Counted from the first letter of the stretch, positions 1 to 7,802 are shown. The stretch is DNA of 20,180 nt from an uncultured Clostridium sp. (GCA_900552555.1 URZW01000025.1:1-20180); one strand, 5' to 3'. Program-made: numbers and translations. Notes: a model not told the origin generated them from the letters alone.

Positions 1-376
1 ATTAAATCAGTTAATATTTATATTAAATATAAATATACAACATTAAAAATATGGCTATATCCCCTACTCTATGCATTTTTATTCAAATTAGAAAAAATTA
101 GCATATTTTAAATTTCTTATTTACCATTTACTTGCTCTGCTTGTTGCTTGATTTACTGCTTAAAGTTACGTGTATCTTTTGGGATTCAACTTGTTTAGTA
201 GTCTTTCCCTCTTAAACAGCCTTAGTATCAAGTTTTTGTACATCGAGCCAAGATTTTGATACACACTTCCTTCACTTCCATCTCACAATGGATAGCTTGT
301 GCTTCTCTATGTGGTTGGCGATATATACCTCCAATACGGACTTTCACCGATTAGTCAAACGACATGCCTGTCGCAC
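1..376 (-). mobile_element. Group II intron 5' region (class C-like), partial
   Basis: On the minus strand this begins with GTGCG (372-376), the canonical group II intron 5' end. It continues with landmarks I recognise from domain I of bacterial IIC introns such as the Oceanobacillus iheyensis intron: GGCATG shortly after the 5' end, GGTGAAAGTCC (338-348), a GGAAGTGAAGGAAGTG block (264-279) and a GAGGGAAAGACT block near 205. The 5' end lies immediately after the U-tract of an intrinsic terminator, which is the known target preference of class C introns. The intron would extend past the left edge. No maturase or reverse transcriptase reading frame is visible in these 376 bases, and the last roughly 100 bases are very AT-rich, so an intact or a degenerate element are both possible. 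The intron identity is by recalled consensus, not alignment. Confidence 0.72.
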
Positions 377-377
377 T

Positions 378-413
378 AAAAAATGGAGATTATCAATATG
401 ATGATCCCCATTT
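378..413 (-). terminator. Intrinsic terminator at the end of unit B
   Basis: A 10-bp stem (404-413 with 381-390, one A/C mismatch) encloses a 13-nt loop and is followed on the minus strand by TTTTTTA. It begins four bases after the stop codon of the terminal methyltransferase gene, so it should end the 6333-417 transcript. The putative group II intron begins directly after the U-tract. Confidence 0.85.
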
Positions 414-416
414 CGT

Positions 417-1100
417 TTATATTTCATAAGTATAAATAACAATATTTTGTTCTATTATATTACTTCTTACTTTATTTCCAATATCTGCTCCCCATATATT
501 AGAAAATACACTTTTAGCTTCCTTACAATCACTAAATTGAAAATACGTCTTAAATTTGTTTTCAACTTTAAAATTATTACATTCAATCCAATCGTTATAA
601 TCTTTTGTTCTTTTTATATTAGGGTATCTATTTCTAATCTCTTCAAATTCTCCACCTATATCATTTTCAACTAAATAAATGTTTCCATCTTTCTTTAAAA
701 CTCTTTTCATTTCATCTAAAACTTTATTTCTTCTATCTATCTCTAAAATAGTACCTAATACCCAAGTAGAAATAATAACATCAATTGAATTATCTGGTAA
801 AGGAATATTCTCTGCACTACAGCATATAAATTCTACATCATTGCTATTTATTTTCATTTTAGCTATATTTAGCTGTTCATTAGATAAATCTAATCCATAG
901 TATTTAGTTGTTTCATTATAAAATTTTTGCATGAACTTTCCTGTTCCACACCCTAAATCTAATACTATCTTGCCTTTTATTTTTGGTAACAAATATTCAT
1001 ATATTTTATTGGGATAATCTTCTGCTATGCTAAAGATTTCATATATCTCATTTTCTTCATAATAGTTTTTAGATTTTTCTGACAAATTAAGATTTTCCAT
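417..1100 (-). CDS. Class I SAM-dependent methyltransferase
   Basis: This 227-aa protein has the Rossmann-type SAM-binding motif I (VLDLGCGTGKF, residues 46-56), followed by an acidic strand-2 motif (YYGLDLS) and a motif resembling PLPDNSIDVI. That is the layout of the Methyltransf_11/UbiE-like group that methylates small molecules or peptides. Length fits a stand-alone enzyme. The ATG has a good upstream site (GAAGGAG) and overlaps the end of the ATP-grasp gene by 14 bases, so translation is probably coupled. It is the last gene of unit B and lies just before a terminator. The substrate cannot be told from sequence. Context suggests the product or small-protein substrate of the same operon, which is inference. 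Confidence 0.85.
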   Translation of the reverse strand: MENLNLSEKSKNYYEENEIYEIFSIAEDYPNKIYEYLLPKIKGKIVLDLGCGTGKFMQKFYNETTKYYGLDLSNEQLNIAKMKINSNDVEFICCSAENIPLPDNSIDVIISTWVLGTILEIDRRNKVLDEMKRVLKKDGNIYLVENDIGGEFEEIRNRYPNIKRTKDYNDWIECNNFKVENKFKTYFQFSDCKEAKSVFSNIWGADIGNKVRSNIIEQNIVIYTYEI

Positions 1101-2103
1101 TTTCTTGCTCCTTCGTTTCTGGGAATATCATATCTACCATATATTTAGCAACATTTCTAGGCTTTCCTTCACTTGGTCTCATATGCATATGTATTCCTGG
1201 TACTGTATTTACTTCCACAATATTATACATATCAGAAGTTTGAGTTGTTTCAATATCTTTACTCATATAGTCAATTCCTACATAAGATAAGCCAGAAAAA
1301 GTTTCTAAAATCTTTTTACAGTTTTCTAAAACGGATTTATGTATTTTATCGGTATAATCAATACATAACCCTCCTTTTGCTACATTGGAATTATGTCTTA
1401 AATATACTTTTTCGTTTTCATCTGGTATATATTCCATTGAAACATTATTCTTTTTCATATAACTTTCAGTAATTTCATCTATTGCAATAGGACATAAACA
1501 ATTAGTTCTTTCTTTTCGTTTTTCATTTTCAATTTCTATCAATTCTGATATAGAATGAACTCCATCTCCAATTACATGTGCAGGTTCTCTATGTAAAACT
1601 GCATATTTTCCCTCTCTAGTTAAAAACACTCTATATTCCTTACCATCAAATTGTTTTTCTATTATAAAAGATGTTTTTAATATTTTGGCAAATACATTTT
1701 GAACAATGTCTTTTAGTTCGTTTTCGTTTTCTATGTCCATATATATATTATCTCCATGAGAACCAAAAACAGGTTTAATAACAACAGGAAAACCTATCTT
1801 TCTAGCATAAAGAACAGATAGTTCCCATTCATTTGGTAAAAATTTTTCTCCTATTGGCACACTTATTTCATTTTGTTCAAGAATTTTCTTTGTTATATAT
1901 TTATCTCCACATATGATAGAAGCAGAGTATGGAGTAATAGAAGAATCTCTATCTAAAATCCATTCTATATGTTTTCCATACTCTGCTTTTATAAGTTCTA
2001 TTTCGTTATAGATAACATCAACATTAATTCCTCTTGATTGCATTTCCATTACTAATAATCTTTGATTTGTGTGCAACTTTAATAATTCAGAATTATCTAA
2101 CAT
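1087..2103 (-). CDS. ATP-grasp ligase of the cyanophycin synthetase/GshF type
   Basis: This 338-aa protein has the ATP-grasp landmarks in order: a nucleotide-binding strand with a glycine-rich loop (GFPVVIKPVFGSHGDN, about 104-119), an EKQFDGKEYRVF segment (149-160), a GDGVHSISELIEIEN stretch (179-193) like that of cyanophycin synthetase, and the metal-binding end NIVEVNTVPGI (294-304; Glu297 and Asn299). The family forms amide or peptide bonds through acyl phosphates, usually adding an amino acid to a carboxylate. The N-terminal 65 residues match nothing I recognise. Its ATG lies inside the 3' end of the gene for the Glu-Ser-Arg repeat protein (7-base overlap), so the two are probably co-translated. 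The repeat protein's Glu side chains or C-terminus are plausible acceptors; that is inference. Confidence 0.85.
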   Translation of the reverse strand: MLDNSELLKLHTNQRLLVMEMQSRGINVDVIYNEIELIKAEYGKHIEWILDRDSSITPYSASIICGDKYITKKILEQNEISVPIGEKFLPNEWELSVLYARKIGFPVVIKPVFGSHGDNIYMDIENENELKDIVQNVFAKILKTSFIIEKQFDGKEYRVFLTREGKYAVLHREPAHVIGDGVHSISELIEIENEKRKERTNCLCPIAIDEITESYMKKNNVSMEYIPDENEKVYLRHNSNVAKGGLCIDYTDKIHKSVLENCKKILETFSGLSYVGIDYMSKDIETTQTSDMYNIVEVNTVPGIHMHMRPSEGKPRNVAKYMVDMIFPETKEQENGKS

Positions 2104-2507
2104 TGTCTATCTTCACCTCTACTTTGAGTAAGATTTCTTTTCAAGTCAGCTTTTAATTTTTCTTTTAATTCATCTTTTATCTCTCTAACTATTTCTGGTT
2201 TCTCTTTTTCTAATTCTTGTCTTACTTCGTCTTTAATTTCTCCATATAATTCATCATATAATTCTTGCATTACTTGGCTTCTAATATCTCCAATATCTTT
2301 ACTTTTTCTTTTAGTGGTTTTAGATGATTTTTGAGGTGTATAACTGCTACCTCTACTTTCTCCACTTTCTCTTGATTCTCCATAGTTTGATTGATAACTT
2401 GGACTAGAAGTTCTTGATTCACCACTACTCCTTGACTCTCCATAACTGCTATAACTAGGTGTATAACTTGAATATGATCTTGACTCTCCACCTCTTGATT
2501 CTGACAT
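2097..2507 (-). CDS. Small Ser/Tyr-rich protein with Glu-Ser-Arg repeats
   Basis: This 136-aa protein has two parts. Residues 1-58 are low complexity, rich in Ser, Tyr, Gly, Arg and Glu, with six ESR motifs (Glu3, Glu8, Glu24, Glu30, Glu44, Glu50), five of them as GESR. Between them are SYSSY, PSYSSY and SNY blocks. Residues about 66-127 are highly charged (Glu/Lys/Asp) and predicted helical, probably a coiled coil. The protein ends in Cys. There is no signal peptide and no family I recognise. The start is clear: AAAGGAGGT lies six bases before the ATG, the strongest site in the operon, suggesting high expression. It follows the DUF3419 gene by 13 bases and overlaps the ATP-grasp gene. It looks like a substrate or carrier protein with repeated target sites and a helical recognition domain; this role is inferred from composition and neighbours. 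Confidence 0.8.
   Translation of the reverse strand: MSESRGGESRSYSSYTPSYSSYGESRSSGESRTSSPSYQSNYGESRESGESRGSSYTPQKSSKTTKRKSKDIGDIRSQVMQELYDELYGEIKDEVRQELEKEKPEIVREIKDELKEKLKADLKRNLTQSRGEDRQC
2340..2504 (-). repeat. Imperfect repeats encoding the Ser/Tyr/GESR tract
   Basis: Codons 2-56 of the small protein are an imperfect in-frame repeat. Five GESR units start at residues 7, 23, 29, 43 and 49, so the last four form two pairs spaced 6 residues apart within each pair. Ser/Tyr blocks separate them. The plus strand shows this as recurring CTTGA(T/C)TCTCC words. Confidence 0.8.
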
Positions 2508-2520
2508 AAAAATACCTCCT

Positions 2521-3453
2521 TTAAATAATAATTACACTATCTGTGCAATTATCTATTACACTTTTAAAATTCTTTTCTATATATGTAATATCTAACTTAT
2601 TGAATATATTTTCCCTAAAAATAGGATTATCTATTTCACTTCTATATTTAGTGTTTTGAATATCATACAAATATGCACAAACTATTTTATTAGTTTCATT
2701 CTTGAAATTTTGTATAATTTCTCTTATATATTCTTCTAAATAATTTGCTTTTTTCTTATATATGTCTTTAATATAGTCGCTAATATTTGACATTAGTATT
2801 ATATCACAATTTGCTAGATTTGGCAAATTGTGACAATTTATATCTTTGTAATTAGAATTTATTAGTATTATTTCTTTTTCATCTATTCTTTCTTTGGCTA
2901 TATTATACTCTAATTCGCTTTTTAAGTATAGGTTTGAGTTTGATTTTACATTATTGTTGTCATATTTATTATTGAATATATATGAATTTCTTAAATCATA
3001 ACCATTATTGTTAAAATTTTGATATATTGTATCCCAACTTTCAGCTACACTTTTTGATAAATCTTTTCTTAATTTATTTATATATACTCCATAATCTAAA
3101 GCGTTTTTATTCTTTTCTATGTCATTTTCTTCATTTCTCATAAAAAATTGCAAAAATTCCTTATATTGCAAATTTCGTAATGCAACTAATTTTAACTCTG
3201 TAAATATTAATGCTAAATAGTTTATATCAAATCCGTAAACTCGCTTAGCACCCCTGTAAAAAGCATTTATAATATGATCTCCAGAAGCTGCAACTGTTAA
3301 TATATTTTTATTTGTAAAATCTAAATATTCAAAATACCCTGCAATATTTTCGGTTGTAAATGAATATATTTGAGATAAACTATTAAAATTGTTTATATCT
3401 ATTTCTTTTAAATTTAGCTTTTGCTCTTTTTCATTTATATATTTTATAATCAT
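2521..3453 (-). CDS. DUF3419/BtaA-like SAM-dependent 3-amino-3-carboxypropyl transferase
   Basis: This 310-aa protein carries a SAM-binding block at residues 50-100: NILTVAASGDH, then GAKRVYGFDIN, then LIFTELKLVAL and a YKEF element. That pattern is typical of DUF3419 proteins such as BtaA, which move the 3-amino-3-carboxypropyl group of SAM onto an acceptor. In BtaA the acceptor is diacylglycerol. Here no membrane segment is evident, and neighbours suggest a soluble or peptide acceptor (inference). The middle (about 150-190) is Asn-rich and low complexity. The ATG shares one base with the stop of the upstream radical SAM gene (TAATG), a coupling arrangement. Assignment rests on motif recall; the alternative is an ordinary methyltransferase. 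Confidence 0.7.
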   Translation of the reverse strand: MIIKYINEKEQKLNLKEIDINNFNSLSQIYSFTTENIAGYFEYLDFTNKNILTVAASGDHIINAFYRGAKRVYGFDINYLALIFTELKLVALRNLQYKEFLQFFMRNEENDIEKNKNALDYGVYINKLRKDLSKSVAESWDTIYQNFNNNGYDLRNSYIFNNKYDNNNVKSNSNLYLKSELEYNIAKERIDEKEIILINSNYKDINCHNLPNLANCDIILMSNISDYIKDIYKKKANYLEEYIREIIQNFKNETNKIVCAYLYDIQNTKYRSEIDNPIFRENIFNKLDITYIEKNFKSVIDNCTDSVIII

Positions 3454-4394
3454 TATTTTCTCCTAGTTACTGGACAACCTTTTATTTGATTTTCTTCTAT
3501 ATATCTCAAATATTTTTGTATAGGCTCTGATTTTATAATTTCAGTAAATGTATTATTTTTTAATGTTAATTTTGATTTGTATTCTGGATTATTTGATACT
3601 ACCCATGTACATGGTGATACTTGTCCTAAATTGTTAATATACAAAAACTTATTTATAGCTGGGCAACATTCTTCTATTTCTGTAGGTCTATTTTCGGTAA
3701 AACTATATTTAACTTGTATTTGTTCCTTATATTTTGTTGCTAATTTTTCCAACTCTTCTTTTACGCTATCTATTGTTCTTTTTGAAATAATAGTTTCGTC
3801 TCCATCTAATCTTCCAACTGCCTCCATAAATGAAAATATAATTTCATTTGCTTTTAGTTCTATTGCTAACTTCACTATTTCTTCTAATTTATCTTCATTT
3901 TGTTTATATATTACTGTTCCAATTCTTGTATAAATTTGATTATTAGTTAAATATCTTATTCCTCTTAATGTTCTTTCAAATGTATTTTCTCCTCTAACAT
4001 ATTCATGTGATGTTTTATCATTTCCATCTAAGCTTACATGTACCATTGGAAAATTTATGTTTTTAAGTTCCTTTGCAATTTCATCTGTAATTAAAGAAGC
4101 ATTTGTTGATATGTCCATGTCAAAGCCTAATTTATTTGCATATTTCAATATTTCTGTCATATCTTCTCTTGTAAATGGCTCTCCACCTGTAAATTTTATA
4201 TATGTAAAATTATTTTCTTTTAGTTCTTTTATTGCTCGTTTTACTTCATCTGTTGTTAATTCATTTTCATACTTTTTTGCTTCACTACTAAATATACAAT
4301 AACTACAATGATAATTACATGTATTTGTTATCTCCCACAAAACTCTGCCACCATTTTCGGGTATTCTAAATAAACAAAATGGGTATCTATTCAT
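3453..4394 (-). CDS. Radical SAM protein with short SPASM-like C-terminus
   Basis: This 313-aa protein binds the radical SAM cluster through Cys26, Cys30 and Cys33 (CNYHCSYC) and has the GGEP SAM-contact motif at 70-73. The C-terminal third has CC near residue 242, a strand-turn segment ending SPC, and a last Cys in GCPVTRRK. This resembles SPASM/twitch proteins of peptide maturation and PqqE/anSME-like enzymes, but the region ends early and has too few cysteines for two complete auxiliary clusters. The gene overlaps the kinase gene upstream by 8 bases and the DUF3419 gene downstream by one base. It probably performs radical chemistry on a peptide or small molecule; the substrate is unknown. 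Confidence 0.88.
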   Translation of the reverse strand: MNRYPFCLFRIPENGGRVLWEITNTCNYHCSYCIFSSEAKKYENELTTDEVKRAIKELKENNFTYIKFTGGEPFTREDMTEILKYANKLGFDMDISTNASLITDEIAKELKNINFPMVHVSLDGNDKTSHEYVRGENTFERTLRGIRYLTNNQIYTRIGTVIYKQNEDKLEEIVKLAIELKANEIIFSFMEAVGRLDGDETIISKRTIDSVKEELEKLATKYKEQIQVKYSFTENRPTEIEECCPAINKFLYINNLGQVSPCTWVVSNNPEYKSKLTLKNNTFTEIIKSEPIQKYLRYIEENQIKGCPVTRRK

Positions 4395-4944
4395 ATAATC
4401 CCTCTTTCTTTAAAAGTTCTTCATATTCATTTTCTTTTGGATTATCACTTGTGTCTAGTATGAAAAACTCCTTTTTTAATTGTTTTATCTTATCTATCTT
4501 TTGTTCATTTGCTAATTGCATTTTTATTCTTTTCATAATGGATTCTTTTCCTAAATCTCCATTTTCTAATCTTTTTATTTGGATTTCTTCCTTGCAATAA
4601 ATCATTATTATACTATCTACTATATCATATAGGTTATCTTCTATGAGTAATGCCCATTCAATAAATATAACTCCATCATTTTTACTTATTTGCTCATTTA
4701 GATATTTCTTGATCTTTGGATTTATAAATTGTTTATATTCCTCCATTGTATTTTTATCATTATATATCTTTTGGTTTAACTGATTTCTATCTATATTCTC
4801 TTTGCTTAATATATTTCTCCTAATATCATCGACATCTAAAAAGATAGCATTTATCCTCTTTTCTTTACATATTTTCTTAAAAATATCTACTGCATAGCTC
4901 TTTCCACTTCCAATTGAGCCTGTTATTCCAATTACTTTTTTCAC
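4387..4944 (-). CDS. Dephospho-CoA kinase-like P-loop kinase
   Basis: This 185-aa protein has a Walker A loop GSIGSGKS (9-16), an acid/Arg segment LDVDDIRRNIL, and a later region (WALLIEDNLYDIVDSIIMIY, then KRLENGD and RIKMQLANEQK) that follows the layout of dephospho-CoA kinases. These phosphorylate the ribose 3'-hydroxyl of dephospho-CoA. Length is slightly under the usual ~200 aa. Placement inside a radical SAM operon rather than a housekeeping locus, and drift from the canonical motifs, suggest a dedicated paralogue acting on another nucleotide-like molecule; this is inference. The start is GTG at 4944, abutting the stop of the preceding gene and preceded by GGGAG. Confidence 0.78.
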   Translation of the reverse strand: MKKVIGITGSIGSGKSYAVDIFKKICKEKRINAIFLDVDDIRRNILSKENIDRNQLNQKIYNDKNTMEEYKQFINPKIKKYLNEQISKNDGVIFIEWALLIEDNLYDIVDSIIMIYCKEEIQIKRLENGDLGKESIMKRIKMQLANEQKIDKIKQLKKEFFILDTSDNPKENEYEELLKKEGLYE

Positions 4945-6333
4945 TTATTTCTCCCAATCTATTCCATATCTTGAAGGACAAAATGATAAAAATTTAATTC
5001 TTCCTTCTTTATTTCTTAATTTTTCTACATCTTCCCACTCTTTTACATCTCTAACAATTTTATAATCTTTATCTTTTAATCTATTTACTAGAATGTCAAT
5101 ATCTTGTAACATTTCAGAATTAGTATATTTTTCATTCTCTAATAATGGTTTATCGCTATGTATGTATTGTGTAGGTATCTCTTTTTCTTTTGACAATTTA
5201 TCATATATAGTTGTTCCTAATCTTAAAGCTAAAAAATGTCCTCTTATTTCATCTGGTTCTGTTTCTAATATAAATTCTATTGTTTTTTTCATATCTTCTT
5301 TTGTAGTTGTAGGTAAATCAAATATAAAACTTGTTCTTACTCTAAATCCTATTTGTTTTACTTCTTTTATGACTCGTTTTGCATAATTTACATCAAAGTT
5401 TTTATTATTATTTTTTAATACTTTTTGGCTTCCAGATTCTATTCCAAAATGAAGCCATCTAAATCCTGCTTTATACATTAATTCAAATGTGTTTTTATCA
5501 TAAGTATTTATACTAGCAAGACATCCTAGTTTTATCTTTATTTTCTTTTCAATGATAATATTGCTTATTTCTTGCATTCTTTTTCTATTTGCAGTTGCAT
5601 TATCATCTAAAAATATTATCTTTTCTGTGTTATAGTTATGAATTAAATATTCTATTTCTTTCACAACATTTTCTGCACTCTTTCCTCTCCAACTTCCCCA
5701 GTAATTATGTGTAGGACAAAAATCACATTTATTTATACAGCCTCTGCTAGTTAATATACTTCTTATATCTATGTAATCTTTTAAATCTGCTAATTCTCGA
5801 TTAGGAACTGGTAATCTATCTAAATCATATTTTTCTTTACTAGGCTCATTAATAACAAGCTCATTGTCATTTTTGAAAACAATTCCATTTATTTTTGATA
5901 ATTCTTCTATATTACTAATATCGACATTCAAGATAGTTTTTATAGTGTTTTCTGTCTCTCCGATAATTCCAACATCAAAATTTATAATATCTATTATTTT
6001 AGGATTGTATGTTACTGTTTTTCCTATCATAATTGTTTTAATGTTATATTCTTTTAATTTGTTGCATATTTCAGAAATGTTTTCCAGTGCTTTTTGTGTA
6101 TGTAATGGTATATGATAATCATATGAAACAACAACTATATCTGGCATAAACTCGTTTTCTATATATTTAGTTAAACCATCACAGTTTAACTTTTTACAGT
6201 CCATATCTAAAAATTTAACATGATGATTATATTCTTGTAAGTAAGTTCCTAATGTTATAACATCTATTGGCTCTATTAATAGTCTTTGCTCTGAAAATGG
6301 TATGTTTGGTGGATTAATTAACAATATATTCAT
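4945..6333 (-). CDS. B12-binding-domain radical SAM protein
   Basis: This 462-aa protein begins with a cobalamin-binding-like Rossmann domain (about 1-140; starts NILLINPPN, later DIVVVSYDYH and DVGIIGETE). A radical SAM domain follows, with Cys199, Cys203 and Cys206 (GCINKCDFC) and a strand IIFLDDNATANR typical of this superfamily. Many such enzymes are radical methyltransferases or ring-forming enzymes in natural product and cofactor pathways. The DxHxxG cobalamin ligand motif is not visible, as in several subfamilies, so cobalamin use is uncertain. It is the first gene of unit B, about 35 bases downstream of an extended -10 element. Confidence 0.88.
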   Translation of the reverse strand: MNILLINPPNIPFSEQRLLIEPIDVITLGTYLQEYNHHVKFLDMDCKKLNCDGLTKYIENEFMPDIVVVSYDYHIPLHTQKALENISEICNKLKEYNIKTIMIGKTVTYNPKIIDIINFDVGIIGETENTIKTILNVDISNIEELSKINGIVFKNDNELVINEPSKEKYDLDRLPVPNRELADLKDYIDIRSILTSRGCINKCDFCPTHNYWGSWRGKSAENVVKEIEYLIHNYNTEKIIFLDDNATANRKRMQEISNIIIEKKIKIKLGCLASINTYDKNTFELMYKAGFRWLHFGIESGSQKVLKNNNKNFDVNYAKRVIKEVKQIGFRVRTSFIFDLPTTTKEDMKKTIEFILETEPDEIRGHFLALRLGTTIYDKLSKEKEIPTQYIHSDKPLLENEKYTNSEMLQDIDILVNRLKDKDYKIVRDVKEWEDVEKLRNKEGRIKFLSFCPSRYGIDWEK

Positions 6334-6366
6334 AAATACTCTCTTTTCTTCATTTTATTGTTAACT

Positions 6367-6395
6367 ATTTTATCATATTTATATAATTTTTTCCA
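6367..6395 (-). promoter_or_regulatory. Promoter for unit B (extended -10)
   Basis: On the minus strand TGATAAAAT gives an extended -10 (hexamer 6367-6372). A weak -35 (TGGAAA, 6390-6395, 4 of 6 matches) lies 17 bases upstream. Its distance to the 6333 start codon is short, about 30 bases. The flanks are AT-rich, so chance matches are easy. Confidence 0.5.
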
Positions 6396-6511
6396 TAAAA
6401 ATTTTTAAAAAGCCTAATTTCAATAGATTTATACATTTTTAAAATCAACATATTTTAAAAAGTAATTCTATTTTTCTTTGATGTGACATCGACAGCTCTT
6501 CTCTTTTATAT

Positions 6512-6548
6512 AAAAAAGCAGATAGCAAGTTTATCACTCACCATCTGC
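6512..6548 (-). terminator. Intrinsic terminator after the 103-aa gene
   Basis: GCAGAT pairs with ATCTGC (6543-6548 with 6518-6523), extended by three pairs including wobbles, and is followed on the minus strand by six T residues. It starts 12 bases after the stop codon and isolates the small gene from unit B. Confidence 0.82.
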
Positions 6549-6560
6549 AATTTGGTTATC

Positions 6561-6872
6561 TTATGCTGTCTGCGATATTGCCTCGACAAATTCTTCCAGC
6601 ACTATTTGATATTGTTCTTTTTCTTTCTCGCCCATCTTTGAAACATCTGGAAGTGCTTCGAACAACTCTTTAACAGCACCTTTCCGAATGCTCATTAATA
6701 TAATGGTAGGCGAACCATCTTCGCAAACATAAGAGGCTACGGCAGCACCCAAAACTTTCTCTACACCGTAATCATCAATGATTTTTTCGAATTCTTTTAA
6801 TTCTGCAAAGGTGTAAATACATTTTCCATAATAATGCCACCAATGTATAAGTAACCCTTTTTCAATAGCCAT
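6561..6872 (-). CDS. Hypothetical 103-aa protein
   Basis: I do not recognise a family. The protein begins MAIEKGLLIHWWHYYG and is a mixed alpha/beta acidic protein with no membrane segment or signal peptide. The ATG at 6872 is chosen because AAAGGAG lies nine bases upstream; an in-frame ATG at 6947 would add 25 residues but has no ribosome binding site. The gene is visibly richer in G+C than its neighbours and uses more C/G-ending codons. It has its own well-formed promoter (6990-7018) and its own terminator (6512-6548), so it is an independent unit between units A and B. This pattern suggests a separately acquired gene rather than a pathway member. Confidence 0.75.
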   Translation of the reverse strand: MAIEKGLLIHWWHYYGKCIYTFAELKEFEKIIDDYGVEKVLGAAVASYVCEDGSPTIILMSIRKGAVKELFEALPDVSKMGEKEKEQYQIVLEEFVEAISQTA

Positions 6873-6989
6873 TTTATCGGCTCCTTTCTTTTTGCAATCG
6901 CAAAATGTTGTAAAAATAAAACGTTGTCTAGTAGTGCATACCTCCATAGCACTATTCTTAGAAAGATTTTTGGAAATTTTCCTATATAT

Positions 6990-7018
6990 ATTTTAGCATA
7001 ATTTTACATAATTTGCAA
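6990..7018 (-). promoter_or_regulatory. Promoter of the 103-aa gene
   Basis: Minus strand: TTGCAA (7013-7018), a 17-base spacer ending in TGC, then TAAAAT (6990-6995), which is a consensus-like sigma-A promoter with an extended -10. The implied leader before the 6872 start is about 110 bases. Confidence 0.75.
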
Positions 7019-7043
7019 AATTCTTACAGTTGTTAACAGATTT

Positions 7044-7802
7044 CTATTCTTTACACTTTCCTACAATCCAATTTTTCGCATTTTGAGTATTGTCTAATAG
7101 ATATTTCCCTCTATATCTTTCATCATCTCCAAAAGGATAAAAATCTAATATTTTATTAACATATTCATTATCCATTGCGATTAATTGTTTTATTCTATTA
7201 AAACAACTTTCAGTTATTTCGTCCATCTCTCTAAATTCATCTTTAAAATATAGATTACTCTTGTATTGGCTCATAATGATTGTACTAATTCTTTTATTTA
7301 AAAAGAAATTTTTAAATATAGAAAACACTTTACTACTTATCTCATTAATCTTTGTAGGTTCTTTTCCTAGTTCCACCCATGCTTGTGTTAGCATATCTCT
7401 AAAATTTTCATTATTTAGATTTTTATTATAATAGTTTTGCATATATTCTGCAATTATCATATCATCTATGCAATGATTTGATAGCAATAAATCAAATTCG
7501 TTTGGAATATCTTCAAAAGCATTTTCAAAACTTTTATTTATGCATATAATTTTAGCATTTGGAAGAATCGAGTTATATTTTTCATTTATATATTCCAAGA
7601 CTTCAGTATTTGTATCAATAACATATAAATTACCTTGAAAGCCAAGATCTTTTAAAGCATACGCTATTTTATATCTAAATCCTGGTGCAATTTCAACGAG
7701 ATTTTTAATATTGGATTTATGTACATTTTTTATAAGTCTTGAAAATATCTGTCCTATATACCACTCCCACTCATCATCAGCAATGTTATCATTAAATTTC
7801 AT
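7044..7802 (-). CDS. Putative class I SAM-dependent methyltransferase
   Basis: This 252-aa protein shows a Rossmann-like layout: LVEIAPGFRYKIAYAL (35-50) fits a divergent motif I, VIDTN (61-65) an acidic strand-2 end, and FDLLLSNHCIDDM a strand-4 region. Motif I lacks the usual GxGxG, so the SAM-binding call is moderate. There is no membrane segment. AAGAGGA lies seven bases before the ATG. It follows a terminator, and I could not define a promoter in the short AT-rich gap, so expression may depend on read-through. Given the neighbours it probably modifies the same product, but this is inferred. It is distinct in sequence from the methyltransferase that ends unit B. Confidence 0.6.
   Translation of the reverse strand: MKFNDNIADDEWEWYIGQIFSRLIKNVHKSNIKNLVEIAPGFRYKIAYALKDLGFQGNLYVIDTNTEVLEYINEKYNSILPNAKIICINKSFENAFEDIPNEFDLLLSNHCIDDMIIAEYMQNYYNKNLNNENFRDMLTQAWVELGKEPTKINEISSKVFSIFKNFFLNKRISTIIMSQYKSNLYFKDEFREMDEITESCFNRIKQLIAMDNEYVNKILDFYPFGDDERYRGKYLLDNTQNAKNWIVGKCKE

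Noticed and set aside
2270..2491. Alternative minus-strand frame inside the GESR gene
   Set aside because: It is a frame-shadow of repeated codons with no ribosome binding site; the 2507 start has a near-perfect one.
2340..2504. CRISPR-like repeat
   Set aside because: The repeats are in-frame, imperfect and coding, with no constant repeat/spacer periodicity.
6873..6947. 25-residue extension of the 103-aa protein
   Set aside because: The ATG at 6947 lies within the predicted transcript but lacks a ribosome binding site; AAAGGAG supports 6872. The extension is Cys/Phe/Thr-rich and unlike a protein start.
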